The position numbers and the translations under genes are program-made. Positions 17,447-26,660 of a stretch of 64,000 nucleotides of DNA are shown piece after piece. The notes beneath the pieces are model-generated. The model searched no databases and was not told where the DNA came from. It worked only from the letters and a program-made list of their open reading frames with translations. The first letter of the stretch is position 1. Each line of letters opens with the position of its first letter. Source of the stretch: Nesterenkonia sp. PF2B19 (GTDB lineage Bacteria; Actinomycetota; Actinomycetes; Actinomycetales; Micrococcaceae); NCBI RefSeq assembly GCF_001758425.2, contig NZ_MDSS02000003.1:1-64000 (forward strand). The letters are read 5' to 3'.

Positions 17447-19102
17447 GTGAAGAAGGCACTGCTCGTTCTCCTCGCTGCGACCGTGATGCTTGGCCCTTCC
17501 GTTGTCTTCCTCGGGGTCGGGGTGTTGTTGAACCCGGCCTCCAGGGCCGATGCCACCGTCTGCGCACCCGCAGACGCCGAGCTGAATGTCGAGGAGGTCC
17601 CCGACTCGCTGACCGCGACCACCCGCGACGGCGAGAGCATCACGCTGGTGCGGTTTCAGTTGGAGCACGCGGCCACGATCATCGACATCGGCTCACAGAC
17701 CGAGGGCATCGATGACCGGGGCGTGCTGATCGCGCTGATGGCCGCGCTGACAGAATCTGGTCTGCGGCAACTGTCCAACAGCACGGCCTATCCAGACTCG
17801 ATCCTCTATCCCAGCGACGGCGACGGCGCCGACCACGACAGCCTGGGCCTGTTTCAGATGCGCCCCGAGACCGGCTGGGGCACCGTCGCTGAACTCATGC
17901 GCCCCGAGTACCAGGCCAGGGCGTTCTACGGCGGCCAAGAAGGCCCCAACCATCCCGACCCACCAGGCCTGCTGGACATCGCGAGCTGGCGAGACATGGA
18001 CCCTGGCGAAGCCGCCCAAGCCGTCGAACGCTCCGCGCACCCCGACCGGTACCAGAACTATCAGCCGGTGGCCCAGACCATCCTGACCACCCTGACCAGC
18101 ACCGGCGGCAGCAGTGGGGACGGCACTGGTGACACCTCGGTGCCGGAGACCAACAGAGTGGTCTTCCCGCTGCCCGAAGGAACCTGGGTCAAGACCAGCG
18201 ACTGGGGCTGGCGCACCGACCCCTTCACCGGCGAACGGAGCTTGCATGCCGGTACCGACTGGGCTGCTCCTGACGGCACCGCTCTGTTCGCGCTGGCCGA
18301 TGGTCGCGTTGTTTCCGCGTCGTACAACGAGGCCCGCGGCGGGGTCATCGTCCTGGAACACACCGCGGCCGGCGAGACGGTGACGAGCACCTACGTCCAC
18401 ATGTGGGAAACAGGTATCCACGTGTCCGACGGAGACACTGTGAGCGCCGGTGAGCACATAGGTGACGTCGGTTCCTCGGGCCGCTCCACCGGGCCGCATC
18501 TGCATCTGGAAATCCGCCCCGGCGGCCAGGACGCAGAGACCGTCGATGCCGAGCAATGGCTGCTCGACCAGGACGCCGAAGGCATCACCGGCGGCGACCA
18601 GAACCCGCCGCCGAACTCACCGGAGCCCGGGTGCACGCCCGAGCACGGCGAGGCTAGTGATCCGGAGCCGTTCCCCGGCGATGACCCCGACGCGCTCGTG
18701 GACGACCCCACCAGCAACGGGCAGATCACCGCCCGCACCGCGCACATCCTCGACCAAGTCCACACCGCCTTCCCCGATTCGGACTGGGTCTGCTACTCAC
18801 CGCGCCCCGGTCAAGCCTCCGATCACCCGCTCGGACGAGCCTGTGATGGCACCTTCGGCAACGCCATCGGCGAACCCGCCACCGGGCAAGCGCTCGAACT
18901 CGGCTGGGCCGTGACCAACTGGCTCCAAGAACACGCCGAGCCCCTCGGCATCGACTACCTGATCTGGCAAGGACAAATTTGGTCAGCCGGCCGCGCCGAC
19001 GAGGGATGGCGGCCCTATAACGGCGGCGGCATGCACGACCCCGAGGACATCACCGGCGGCCACTACGACCATGTCCATCTCTCAGCCGTCGAGGGGCCGT
19101 GA
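17447..19102 (+). CDS. M23-family peptidase of the secretion system (cell-wall hydrolase)
   Basis: A 551-residue exported protein with an N-terminal signal or membrane anchor (5-30). Residues 60-210 form a lysozyme-like region (GVLIALMAALTESGL, SLGLFQMRP). Residues 235-380 are an M23/LytM domain with zinc ligands His267 and Asp271 (HAGTD) and the HLHLE motif (His351, His353). After an acidic linker, a C-terminal domain (about 430-550) ends GGHYDHVHLS. It should open peptidoglycan for the conjugation channel. Start GTG at 17447 with GGAGGTG upstream. Confidence 0.85.
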   Translation: MKKALLVLLAATVMLGPSVVFLGVGVLLNPASRADATVCAPADAELNVEEVPDSLTATTRDGESITLVRFQLEHAATIIDIGSQTEGIDDRGVLIALMAALTESGLRQLSNSTAYPDSILYPSDGDGADHDSLGLFQMRPETGWGTVAELMRPEYQARAFYGGQEGPNHPDPPGLLDIASWRDMDPGEAAQAVERSAHPDRYQNYQPVAQTILTTLTSTGGSSGDGTGDTSVPETNRVVFPLPEGTWVKTSDWGWRTDPFTGERSLHAGTDWAAPDGTALFALADGRVVSASYNEARGGVIVLEHTAAGETVTSTYVHMWETGIHVSDGDTVSAGEHIGDVGSSGRSTGPHLHLEIRPGGQDAETVDAEQWLLDQDAEGITGGDQNPPPNSPEPGCTPEHGEASDPEPFPGDDPDALVDDPTSNGQITARTAHILDQVHTAFPDSDWVCYSPRPGQASDHPLGRACDGTFGNAIGEPATGQALELGWAVTNWLQEHAEPLGIDYLIWQGQIWSAGRADEGWRPYNGGGMHDPEDITGGHYDHVHLSAVEGP

Positions 19103-19105
19103 TCG

Positions 19106-19375
19106 ATGATGGGGGTCTTTCCTGATTTCGAGGGCCTGGAAGGCATCGGTGAGCTGCGCGAGGTCATCGGCGCGCTGCTGACCTTCGTGCTGATCATCGC
19201 GGTGCTGATGCTGATCGTCTGCGCCATCGGCTGGGCACTGGCCTCATCCAACGGCCACCACGCGGCTGCGACCAAAGCACGCGTCGGCGCCTGGACCGCC
19301 CTGGGAGCCGCCATTCTGGCCGGGGCCGGGGTGGCGTGGATGAACTGGCTGATCGACCTCGGCCAACAACTCTGA
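19106..19375 (+). CDS. DUF6112 small membrane protein, first copy
   Basis: An 89-residue protein with two transmembrane segments (about 20-47 and 60-85) and a short polar loop, the layout of VirB2-like pilins. It is followed by a second, related gene at 19482; both share an I-G-L-R-x(2)-IGA start region, an A-W-x-(L/F)-x-S loop and the final (I/W)-x(2)-GQQ. Likely a structural subunit of the transfer channel. The start is ATG 19106 or 19109. Confidence 0.7.
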   Translation: MMGVFPDFEGLEGIGELREVIGALLTFVLIIAVLMLIVCAIGWALASSNGHHAAATKARVGAWTALGAAILAGAGVAWMNWLIDLGQQL

Positions 19376-19428
19376 ACCCCTCAGTGCCTGTGGGCCCTCT
19401 CCTGCCAGCACAACCCTGGGGCGGGTGG

Positions 19429-19457
19429 TGCACCTGATCGGCGAGAACTCTCTCGCC
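19429..19457 (+). promoter_or_regulatory. Leader motif plus hairpin ahead of second DUF6112 gene
   Basis: TGCACCTGATCGG (19429-19441) is the shared leader motif. It runs straight into a perfect hairpin, GGCGAG (19440-19445), AACTCT loop, CTCGCC (19452-19457), about 25 nt before the start codon. Confidence 0.45.
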
Positions 19458-19481
19458 GAACACTGAAGGAGCACCCCCACG

Positions 19482-19811
19482 ATGAACACCCTGACCCTCG
19501 CCCTGGAAACCGTCACCGCCGTCGGTCCCGGCTTGCCGATGCAGGTCGACATCGACCCCAACGACTCGGGCCTGCCGGGCATCAGCCAGTTGCGCATCAT
19601 CGTCGGGGCGATCATGACCATTGGCCTGATCCTCTCCGTCCTGGCCCTGATTATCAGCGCGATCGTGTGGGGTTTCGGCGCCAACTCATCCAACCCGCAC
19701 CTGGCGGGTAGGGGGAAGGTCGGCGTCCTCGTCTCCTGTGGCGCGGCGATCATCTGCGGAGCCTCAGTGACGCTGATCAACTTCTTCTGGAACGTCGGCC
19801 AGCAGGTCTGA
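19482..19811 (+). CDS. DUF6112 small membrane protein, second copy
   Basis: A 109-residue protein with an N-terminal hydrophobic segment, two transmembrane helices (about 38-65 and 80-105) and the GQQV C-terminus. It parallels the 89-residue product just upstream, so the pair probably arose by duplication. VirB2-like channel or pilus role is inferred from size, topology and operon position. ATG with TGAAGGAGC upstream. Confidence 0.7.
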   Translation: MNTLTLALETVTAVGPGLPMQVDIDPNDSGLPGISQLRIIVGAIMTIGLILSVLALIISAIVWGFGANSSNPHLAGRGKVGVLVSCGAAIICGASVTLINFFWNVGQQV

Positions 19812-19854
19812 CCCCACCCACCATCTTCGACTCTGCGTGAAGGAGTGATCTGCG

Positions 19855-21267
19855 GTGGGTGTCTGCGATGTTCCCATCATCTCCTCGGTGTGCGATGTGG
19901 CGGGCGAAGCCGCCGCCACCCTCGTCTCCGCCCCCTTCGACTGGCTCGCCTCCGCCATGGGCGCCGCCGCCGGCTGGCTGTTCGAGGCCGTCTGGTCCGT
20001 GTTCGACACCACCACCCTGGTCGATGTCACCCGCGATGAGTACGTGGCGGTCTACAACATCCTGTTCGGCATCGCGATCTTCATCATGCTGATCTTCTTC
20101 TGCCTCCAACTCATCACCGGACTGATCAGACGCGATCCCACCGCGCTGTCCCGTGCCGCCCTCGGGCTAGCGAAGTCCGTCCTCGGGTCATTCGTGGTCA
20201 TCACCCTCACCGCGCTGCTGTTAGAGATCGTCGACCAGCTCTGTGTGGGGATCATCCACGCCGCCGGAGAGACCACCGAGTCCATGGGCGACAAGATCAC
20301 CCTGCTCGTCGCCGGCCTGACGGCGATCAACATCGCCGCCCCCGGCGTCGGAGCGATCATCACCATCTTCCTCGCCGGACTCGCCATCAGTGCGGCCGCG
20401 ATCGTCTGGCTGTCCCTGCTGGTGCGCAAAGCCCTGCTGCTGGTCGCCATCGTCCTGGCACCGTTAGCATTCTCTGGGGCGTCGTGGGATGCGACAAAGG
20501 GGTGGATCAGCAAGTGGGCGATGTTCGTCATCGCCCTGATCGTCTCCAAACTCGTGCTGGTGGTGATGTTCCTGGTCGCCATCACCCAAGTCTCCGCACC
20601 GATCGATGGGGACCTGGCCTCGGTGGCCGACCCGATCGCCGGGATCGTGCTGATGGCGATGGCCGCCTTCGCCCCCTACATGACCTACAAGTTCCTCAAC
20701 TTCGTGGGCTTCGACATGTACCACGCCATCGGCTCCGAACAAGACGCCAAGAGCGCCCTCAACCGACCCATGCCGACCTCGAATAAACCCCAGGGCGGGT
20801 CTGATCCGAAGAAGGTCCTTGATGAGGGCGGCGGCAAGTCCGGCGGCGACGGTGGCGGCGGTGGAAAGAAGCCGCCCGAGCCCAAGAGCGCTGCGCCCAA
20901 GACCTCGGGCACGACTGGGGCGAGCGGGAGCAAGGCGGTCGCGAGCAGCGGAGCAGGCGCCAAGGCTGGTGCCAGTGGCGGAGCTGGTGCCGGTGCGGCG
21001 GCTGGGCCGGCTGCGGCCGCGGTCGTGGCAGCCAAGGTCGCCAAAGACGCAGCCACCGCCGGACCCAAGTCCGGCCAGGCAGTCGGCAAGCAAGGTGAGT
21101 CCGCTGCCGACTCTGCGAGCCATACCGGCAACACACCTCCAGCCTCGCAGGCGCCTCCACCCTCGACACCAGCACCGAAGACACCCAGTGGAGGCCCATC
21201 GGCACCGGAGTCGCGTCCGCCGAAACAGCCGCCGCCACCAGCGCCGAAGCCAACCGGGAAGGAGTAA
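19855..21267 (+). CDS. TrbL/VirB6-like conjugal transfer membrane protein
   Basis: A 470-residue protein with a hydrophobic core of about 8 transmembrane segments (residues 25-290), including AVYNILFGIAIFIMLIFF and the conserved LLVRKALLLVAIVLAPLAF region typical of TrbL/VirB6. The last 170 residues are low-complexity Gly/Ala/Pro/Lys. VirB6 proteins form the inner-membrane channel. Start GTG at 19855 with AAGGAGTGA upstream. Confidence 0.82.
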   Translation: MGVCDVPIISSVCDVAGEAAATLVSAPFDWLASAMGAAAGWLFEAVWSVFDTTTLVDVTRDEYVAVYNILFGIAIFIMLIFFCLQLITGLIRRDPTALSRAALGLAKSVLGSFVVITLTALLLEIVDQLCVGIIHAAGETTESMGDKITLLVAGLTAINIAAPGVGAIITIFLAGLAISAAAIVWLSLLVRKALLLVAIVLAPLAFSGASWDATKGWISKWAMFVIALIVSKLVLVVMFLVAITQVSAPIDGDLASVADPIAGIVLMAMAAFAPYMTYKFLNFVGFDMYHAIGSEQDAKSALNRPMPTSNKPQGGSDPKKVLDEGGGKSGGDGGGGGKKPPEPKSAAPKTSGTTGASGSKAVASSGAGAKAGASGGAGAGAAAGPAAAAVVAAKVAKDAATAGPKSGQAVGKQGESAADSASHTGNTPPASQAPPPSTPAPKTPSGGPSAPESRPPKQPPPPAPKPTGKE

Positions 21268-21273
21268 CCCGTC

Positions 21274-22746
21274 GTGCCCACGAAACAGAACGAGCACACG
21301 ACCGGGTCGTCGGAGTTGGTGCCGGTCAAGTTCTCCCGCCTGACCCGCCGCGGCATCCTCCTGGGGCTCTCGCTCTCCCAGCTCATCACCCTCGCCACCG
21401 GCATCCTCTCGGTGGTCGGTGCGCTCTACGCCGGTGGCGGCATCCTGCTCGCCTACACCGCACCCATCTGGGTGATCGCCGCGGCCTTGACGTGGATACC
21501 AATCGCCGGCCGGCCGACGGTCGAATGGCTGCCGGTGGCTTTCTGGTGGCTCTGGCGCACCACCGGAGGCCAACTCCTGTATCGCCGTCGTGTGGTCGCG
21601 CCTCGTCCGGTCGGAACACTGGCGCTACCCGGTGACATGGCAAGGCTGCGGGAGTACACCGACCCCGAAACGCACGCGGGGATGATCCACGACCCCCACC
21701 AGCAGACGTTGACCGTGGTCTGCGAAGTGAACCACCCCGCATTCGTGCTTCTCGACCCCGGCGAGCAGGAACGCCGCGTCACCTCCTGGGGGCGCGTCCT
21801 CGCCACCGTCTGCCGCTCCGGCCACATCGCCACCCTCCAAGTCTTGGAACGCACCCTGGCGGACTCGGGCACCGGACTGGCCGAATGGTGGGCATCCCAC
21901 GGCACCCAAGACGACACCTGGGCCGCGACCACCTACGCCGAGCTGATCGACAGGGCCGGGCCCGCCGGCGAGAGGCATGCGACCACGCTGTCGTTGTCGT
22001 TGGACATGAAGAACGCCGCGCGGCAGATCAGGACCGCCGGCGGCGGTATTCGCGGCGCCGCCGCCGTGCTCCGCCAGGAGATGTCCACCCTCGTCGCGGC
22101 GCTGCGCTCAGCCGACCTCACACCCTCGGGCTGGCTGTCACCGGGTGAGATCGCCGTCATCCTGCGCAGTGCGTATGACCCGGCGATCGCCGCCACGTTG
22201 GAGCGCCACGGTGAACTCGGTCAATCCCTGGCCACCGCCGGTCCGGTCGCGGTGAATGAGTCCTGGACCCGCTTGCGCACCGATTCGGCCCATCACGCGG
22301 TGTTGTGGGTCTCCGAGTGGCCGCGCTCGATGGTCTATCCGGGGTTCCTGTCCCCGGTGCTGCTGTCCACCGGCATCCAACGGTCCTTTTCGCTGATCTG
22401 TACCCCGATGCGCTCGGACCAGGCCGCCAGGGACATCCGGAAGAAGAAGGTCGAGCACATCAGCGACCAGGCGCAGCGGGCGAAGATCGGGCAGATCGAG
22501 GACGCCGCCCAGACCGCCGAGTATCAGGACGTGCTCCAGCAGGAGGCAGACCTGACCGCCGGACACGGCGTGCTGCGCTACACCGGCCTCATCTCCATCT
22601 CCGCCGCATCGGTGGAGAAGCTAGAGGCAGGGGTGGCGGCGATCGAACAGGCCGCCATTCAGGCATCCTGCGAAACCCAATTGTTGGTCGGTCAGCAGGC
22701 CGCCGCGTTCACTGCCGCTGCGTTGCCGTTGTGCCGCCGCGTCTGA
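21274..22746 (+). CDS. SCO6880-family transfer protein (VirB3-like membrane domain plus VirB4 N-terminal part)
   Basis: A 490-residue protein. Two transmembrane segments lie at about 30-85 (PrgI/VirB3-like), followed by a soluble region with the look of the N-terminal domain of VirB4 (TLTVVCEVNHPAFVLLDPGEQ, RRVTSWGRVLA, ISAASVEKLEAGVAAIEQAA). It has no Walker motifs; the ATPase half is the separate gene at 25149. The order SCO6880 gene, small gene, VirB4 is typical in actinobacterial elements. Start GTG at 21274. Confidence 0.8.
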   Translation: MPTKQNEHTTGSSELVPVKFSRLTRRGILLGLSLSQLITLATGILSVVGALYAGGGILLAYTAPIWVIAAALTWIPIAGRPTVEWLPVAFWWLWRTTGGQLLYRRRVVAPRPVGTLALPGDMARLREYTDPETHAGMIHDPHQQTLTVVCEVNHPAFVLLDPGEQERRVTSWGRVLATVCRSGHIATLQVLERTLADSGTGLAEWWASHGTQDDTWAATTYAELIDRAGPAGERHATTLSLSLDMKNAARQIRTAGGGIRGAAAVLRQEMSTLVAALRSADLTPSGWLSPGEIAVILRSAYDPAIAATLERHGELGQSLATAGPVAVNESWTRLRTDSAHHAVLWVSEWPRSMVYPGFLSPVLLSTGIQRSFSLICTPMRSDQAARDIRKKKVEHISDQAQRAKIGQIEDAAQTAEYQDVLQQEADLTAGHGVLRYTGLISISAASVEKLEAGVAAIEQAAIQASCETQLLVGQQAAAFTAAALPLCRRV

Positions 22747-22749
22747 CCG

Positions 22750-23817
22750 TCACTCCGGGCTGGTTGGCTTGACGAGGATGGTTGCGGCCGGGTCGACATC
22801 GGGAGCCCAGGCCAGCGTCGGGAGCTCGGCACCATCGAGGCCGTCGAGTTCGAGGCGGACCTTCCCGGCCAGGTGGGCCGAGTTGACGGACTGACCGTTG
22901 GCGATGGAGGCGTAGAACTGGGCTGCGTAGTTGATCGCGTCGCCGTCGTCGATCTCATCGGCCATCCCGATGGCGAACGGCACCACTTGCTCCACGAGTG
23001 CATCGATCTGTGACGCGGAGTTGCAGGAGTTCAGCAAGACCAGCAGTGGCGGGTCGTCGGTGGCTCGGATGGCGTTCGCGAAAGCCGTGGCGGTGACGAT
23101 CACGCCGTCGTGGGGTTCATCTTGCTCGTCCTCGAACACGATGAGGTCATCGTCGCTGTGTCCGGAGAAGTGCACCACGTGTGGCCGGAACTTCGTGATG
23201 CCGTCGAGAAGGTCGGCTGTCGTGGCGGCGGGTCGCACGTCGAGGTCGATCTGGTCGCGATGCAAGGCCGACTCGACCGCGGATCGGATGCGCTTCTGCT
23301 CACGCCCCACGCGCAGGTCCCCTTCAGACGACGCCCCAAGGATGAGGACACGGAGCTTCTCGGGCTTGGGTGCGGGTAACTGTCGCAGAGCGTGATCCAC
23401 GGCGGATTCAGTCTGGCTGATGCGGGAGTCGAGCGCTGCCTTCTCGGTCGCGGCACGCCGCTCGGCCTGCTGCTGCTCTCGCTTACGCCGCCGCTCGGCG
23501 GCATCGGCTTCGGACCGCTCTGCACGCGTGAGCTTCGTCTGCAACGACGACTCTTCCTTCGCATAGCCGGTGGCCTTGGTCTGCCAGCGGCCCGCTTCCT
23601 TGCCCGCAGTCTCAGCCTCCTTGTCCTTGCGCTCGGCCTCACGAAGCTTGCTCTTGGCGGTGGACTCGCTCTTGGTCTTCGCCGCGGCCTGGCGAGCCTT
23701 GGCCGCCTCGGCACGCTTGGTGGACTCCTTGGATCGGTAGTCCCCGGCCTTCTTCTCCGCCTCGACCCGCTGCTTGCGCTTGCGTTCGAGCTGTCCTCGG
23801 TACTGACTCGCGCTCAT
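22750..23817 (-). CDS. Coiled-coil CHAT-domain (caspase-like) protease
   Basis: A 355-residue protein encoded against the direction of the secretion operon, its end 3 bp from the SCO6880 stop. Residues 1-140 are a long Lys/Glu/Ala/Arg coiled coil. Residues 152-350 form a CHAT domain with the predicted dyad His220 (HFSGHSDDD) and Cys265 (LLVLLNSCNSA). The last 20 residues are loose. A ribosome binding site GAGGAGAGG precedes the ATG. CHAT proteases are caspase-like peptidases that act in programmed cell death and phage defence when switched on by a sensor. No sensor or gasdermin gene is adjacent, so the coiled coil may sense or multimerise. Function is inference. Confidence 0.85.
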   Translation of the reverse strand: MSASQYRGQLERKRKQRVEAEKKAGDYRSKESTKRAEAAKARQAAAKTKSESTAKSKLREAERKDKEAETAGKEAGRWQTKATGYAKEESSLQTKLTRAERSEADAAERRRKREQQQAERRAATEKAALDSRISQTESAVDHALRQLPAPKPEKLRVLILGASSEGDLRVGREQKRIRSAVESALHRDQIDLDVRPAATTADLLDGITKFRPHVVHFSGHSDDDLIVFEDEQDEPHDGVIVTATAFANAIRATDDPPLLVLLNSCNSASQIDALVEQVVPFAIGMADEIDDGDAINYAAQFYASIANGQSVNSAHLAGKVRLELDGLDGAELPTLAWAPDVDPAATILVKPTSPE

Positions 23818-23892
23818 TGTTCCTCTCCTCGCCTCGCTACCCCCTCGGCTTTCACGCTACGCCGGACCGCCGACATCTCTGGTGGACCGCGG

Positions 23893-23905
23893 GCGCACCT
23901 GCCTG
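23893..23905 (+). promoter_or_regulatory. GCGCACCTG leader motif ahead of the gene at 23936
   Basis: GCGCACCTGCCTG lies 31 nt before the ATG at 23936, right after the CHAT gene's promoter region. Having the motif here suggests that the downstream genes keep the element's own leader and that the CHAT gene was inserted just before it. Confidence 0.4.
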
Positions 23906-23935
23906 ACACACATTCCGTGCCAGGGAGGCCCGATC

Positions 23936-25170
23936 ATGCCCACGTTCCACGACCCGCGCACCGATGCGTTCGAAGCCTCCGAGGCGCTGCGCGGTCTCGC
24001 TCACGCCTCCCGCGTGTTCGATGACCCGGCCGACACCTACACCGTGTTCGGTGAACTCGTGGCCGGAGTCCGGTCGCTGCGCCAGGTGCTCGACCAGCTC
24101 GCCACCACCCATCTGACGCCCGGGATCGCGTGTCCGACGACCACGGCGACCCCGCCGCGGGCTCGGCGTCCGCGTTGGCAGCCGCTGATGAGCTGCACCA
24201 GGCCGGCACCCTGCTCGATCAGGCCTACGACCGGCTCGCCGCGGCGTTCACCCACTCTGGGAGGGTTGCCTGGCACCCCGAACCGGTCGTCGACCGAGAC
24301 GCCGCGCGGGAGCGGCTGGCCGCCCGGCTCGACGGCGACCCCACCACCACGACTGTGCAGGCCGGGTCGCTGACGTTGGCGGTGTGGCCCGATGCCCCGG
24401 TGGGTGAGCATCAGCGCTACGCCTACCGGATAACCGACACCAACACAGGTCAGGAGCTGGACGGGCGGGACCTGTTCACCGGCGCCGGCCAGCCCGTCGA
24501 CCCAAACCGAGCCATCCGGGACCTGGCCGGGTATCTGGGCGCGGCAGGCGAGGCCCGCCAGTACGCACTCGATCATCCCGCCAGCAATCCGGAGAACGGG
24601 GGCCTGTTCCCCGCCTGGGTGGCCGAGGCCGCCCGCACCAACACCGACGCCCTGGCTGAACTGTCCGAGCACAGCCACATCGAACTCGGCGAGGGTGCGG
24701 TCTCACAACGGTGGATCAGCGTGGCCTTCCTCCAGGGCGAAGAAGCCGATCGGGTGCTCGACCTGATCGATCGCGACGGCCCTGACTCCGCCATCGAACA
24801 CCTGAAGAGCTGGGACTACGGCGAGGAGACCACCGACGCGGCGATGGAGAACGGCTACGTCTACGACGACCAGCCCCCAGCAAGCGGCACCGACCGGACC
24901 GCCACCAGCGGCGAGTACGCGGTGACCTACAACCACGCCCTCGGACACGTCGGCCTTTACCGACAGCTCGACACCCCACCCGACCCGGCACTCCTGGACG
25001 ACCCGCTCGTTCCAGCGAGCAACACGGCGGGAGCGACGCCTCGCGCGCAGCAGACGCCTCCGGTGCACGAGGGGCGTGAGCCACGACGTGCGGCGCTGGG
25101 GACGGAGCGCGACTGGTTCGCCCACCAGACCAGCACCTCCAACCGTCAATGGCAGGGGTTGTCGCTGTGA
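23936..25170 (+). CDS. Conserved ICE protein next to VirB4, apparent frameshift
   Basis: The ATG at 23936 opens a frame (MPTFHDPRTDAFEASEALRG, then a helical VRSLRQVLDQLATTHL). After about residue 63 the matching continuation lies in another frame, from 24130 on (SDDHGDPAAG, AADELHQAGTLLDQAYDRL). Adding one G to the GGG run at 24124-24126 would join them into a protein of about 411 residues. The second half holds a domain with DTNTGQELDGRDLF and a low-complexity C-terminus. GTG 24130 could instead start a separate gene. Function unknown; it sits between SCO6880 and VirB4 and overlaps the VirB4 gene. Confidence 0.6.
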
Positions 25171-26660
25171 GCGGCACCGAGCCGGAGCGGCTGCACACCT
25201 CGGTCCTGGTCGCACCCGCCGCCGAGCGCCGCCGGTTGCGCAAGCAGCGTCGCCAAGCGGCCACACGACTCCAGGCCGAACAACGCGCCACCGAGAAGGC
25301 CACCACACGAGCCAAGGTCGAGGCCGAGCGGGCCGAACGCCGCGCGACGAGGTATCTGCCTGCCGCGGGCGAGCCCGGTCCGGCGGCGCTCAGGTCACCG
25401 GGCCGATTCCGGCTCCCACGTCATCAAGACACGTCCGCGACGTTGGCGGGGGCGTATCCGTTCGTCGCCGAAGGCGGCCTGGGCTCCAACGGGGTGTTCG
25501 TGGGCCAAGACCTCTACTCCGGCGGATCGTTCGTCTACGACCCCTGGGTGCTCTACGCCCGCGGGATCATCACCGCACCCAACGTCGTGCTGGCCGGGAT
25601 CGTCGGGTCCGGCAAGTCCTCCCTCGCCAAGTCCCTCTACACCCGGTCTCTGCCGTTCGGGCGTCGCGTCTACGTCCCCGGCGATCCGAAAGGCGAACAC
25701 ACTGCCGTGGCTGAGGCAGTCGGCGGGAGGGCGATCGTCCTCGGCCACGGCCTCAACACCAGACTCAACCCCCTGGACGAGGGTCACCGTCCCGGCGGGC
25801 TCACCGATGAGCAGTGGAAGACGACCGTGGCTTCGCGGCGTCGTGACCTGATTGGTGCCTTGGCTGAGACCGTTCTGGCCCGCGGGTTGACGCCGTTGGA
25901 GCACACCGCGATCGACCTCGCCCTCACCACCGCGGTGCGCGAGAACGACGTGCCGATCCTGCCGATGGTCGTCGACCACATCCTCAACCCCGCCCACCAC
26001 GACAACGATGACGGGCGGCTGGCCGAGGACGGGCGCCTCGTCGGCCACGCCCTGCGGCGCCTAGTCGCTGGCGACCTCCAAGGCCTCTTCGACGGACCCA
26101 GCACGGTCCAGTTTGATCCGGCGTTGCCGATGATCAGCCTGGACCTCTCACGGGTAACGGAGAACTCCACGCTCATCAGCGTGTTGATGACGTGCTCCAG
26201 CGCGTGGATGGAGTCCGCGCTGCTCGACCCAGCCGGTGGGCAGCGGTGGGTGATCTACGACGAAGCCTGGCGACTCATGTCTCACCCGGCCTTGTTGAAG
26301 CGCATGGATGCGCACTGGCGGCTGGCACGCCATTACGGGATCGCGAACATGCTGATCTTCCACAAGCTCTCCGACCTCGACAACGTCGGCGACCACGGCT
26401 CGGCCATGCGCTCCCTCGCCAACAGCCTCCTGGCGAACGCGGAGACCCGGATTGTGTACCGGCAGGAATCCGACCAGCTCGGCCCTACCGCCACCGCGCT
26501 CGGGCTGACCGGCACCGAGCAGAAGCTGCTCCCATCGCTGGGGGTCGGGCAGGGGTTGTGGCGGATCAAGGATCGCTCCTTCGTGACCCAACACCAGCTC
26601 CACCCCGCCGAAATGTCGCTGTTCGACACCAGCTCCCGGCTCACAAAGGGGGTCGTGTGA
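25149..26660 (+). CDS. virB4: VirB4-type conjugation ATPase
   Basis: A protein of 503 residues from ATG 25149, or 497 from the GTG at 25167 that overlaps the previous stop as GTGA. It has a basic N-terminal helix, then an AAA+ ATPase domain with Walker A GIVGSGKSS (about 150-158) and Walker B WVIYDEAW (about 370-378), followed by a conserved ANMLIFHKLSDL segment. VirB4 powers channel assembly and substrate transfer. The short N-terminal part fits the split arrangement with the SCO6880 protein. Confidence 0.88.
   Translation: MAGVVAVSGTEPERLHTSVLVAPAAERRRLRKQRRQAATRLQAEQRATEKATTRAKVEAERAERRATRYLPAAGEPGPAALRSPGRFRLPRHQDTSATLAGAYPFVAEGGLGSNGVFVGQDLYSGGSFVYDPWVLYARGIITAPNVVLAGIVGSGKSSLAKSLYTRSLPFGRRVYVPGDPKGEHTAVAEAVGGRAIVLGHGLNTRLNPLDEGHRPGGLTDEQWKTTVASRRRDLIGALAETVLARGLTPLEHTAIDLALTTAVRENDVPILPMVVDHILNPAHHDNDDGRLAEDGRLVGHALRRLVAGDLQGLFDGPSTVQFDPALPMISLDLSRVTENSTLISVLMTCSSAWMESALLDPAGGQRWVIYDEAWRLMSHPALLKRMDAHWRLARHYGIANMLIFHKLSDLDNVGDHGSAMRSLANSLLANAETRIVYRQESDQLGPTATALGLTGTEQKLLPSLGVGQGLWRIKDRSFVTQHQLHPAEMSLFDTSSRLTKGVV

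Noticed and set aside
20464-21573. Long minus-strand frames opposite the VirB6-like and SCO6880-like genes
   Set aside because: High GC content gives long antisense frames; these are Arg/Gly-rich without motifs, and the plus strand shows clear transfer proteins.
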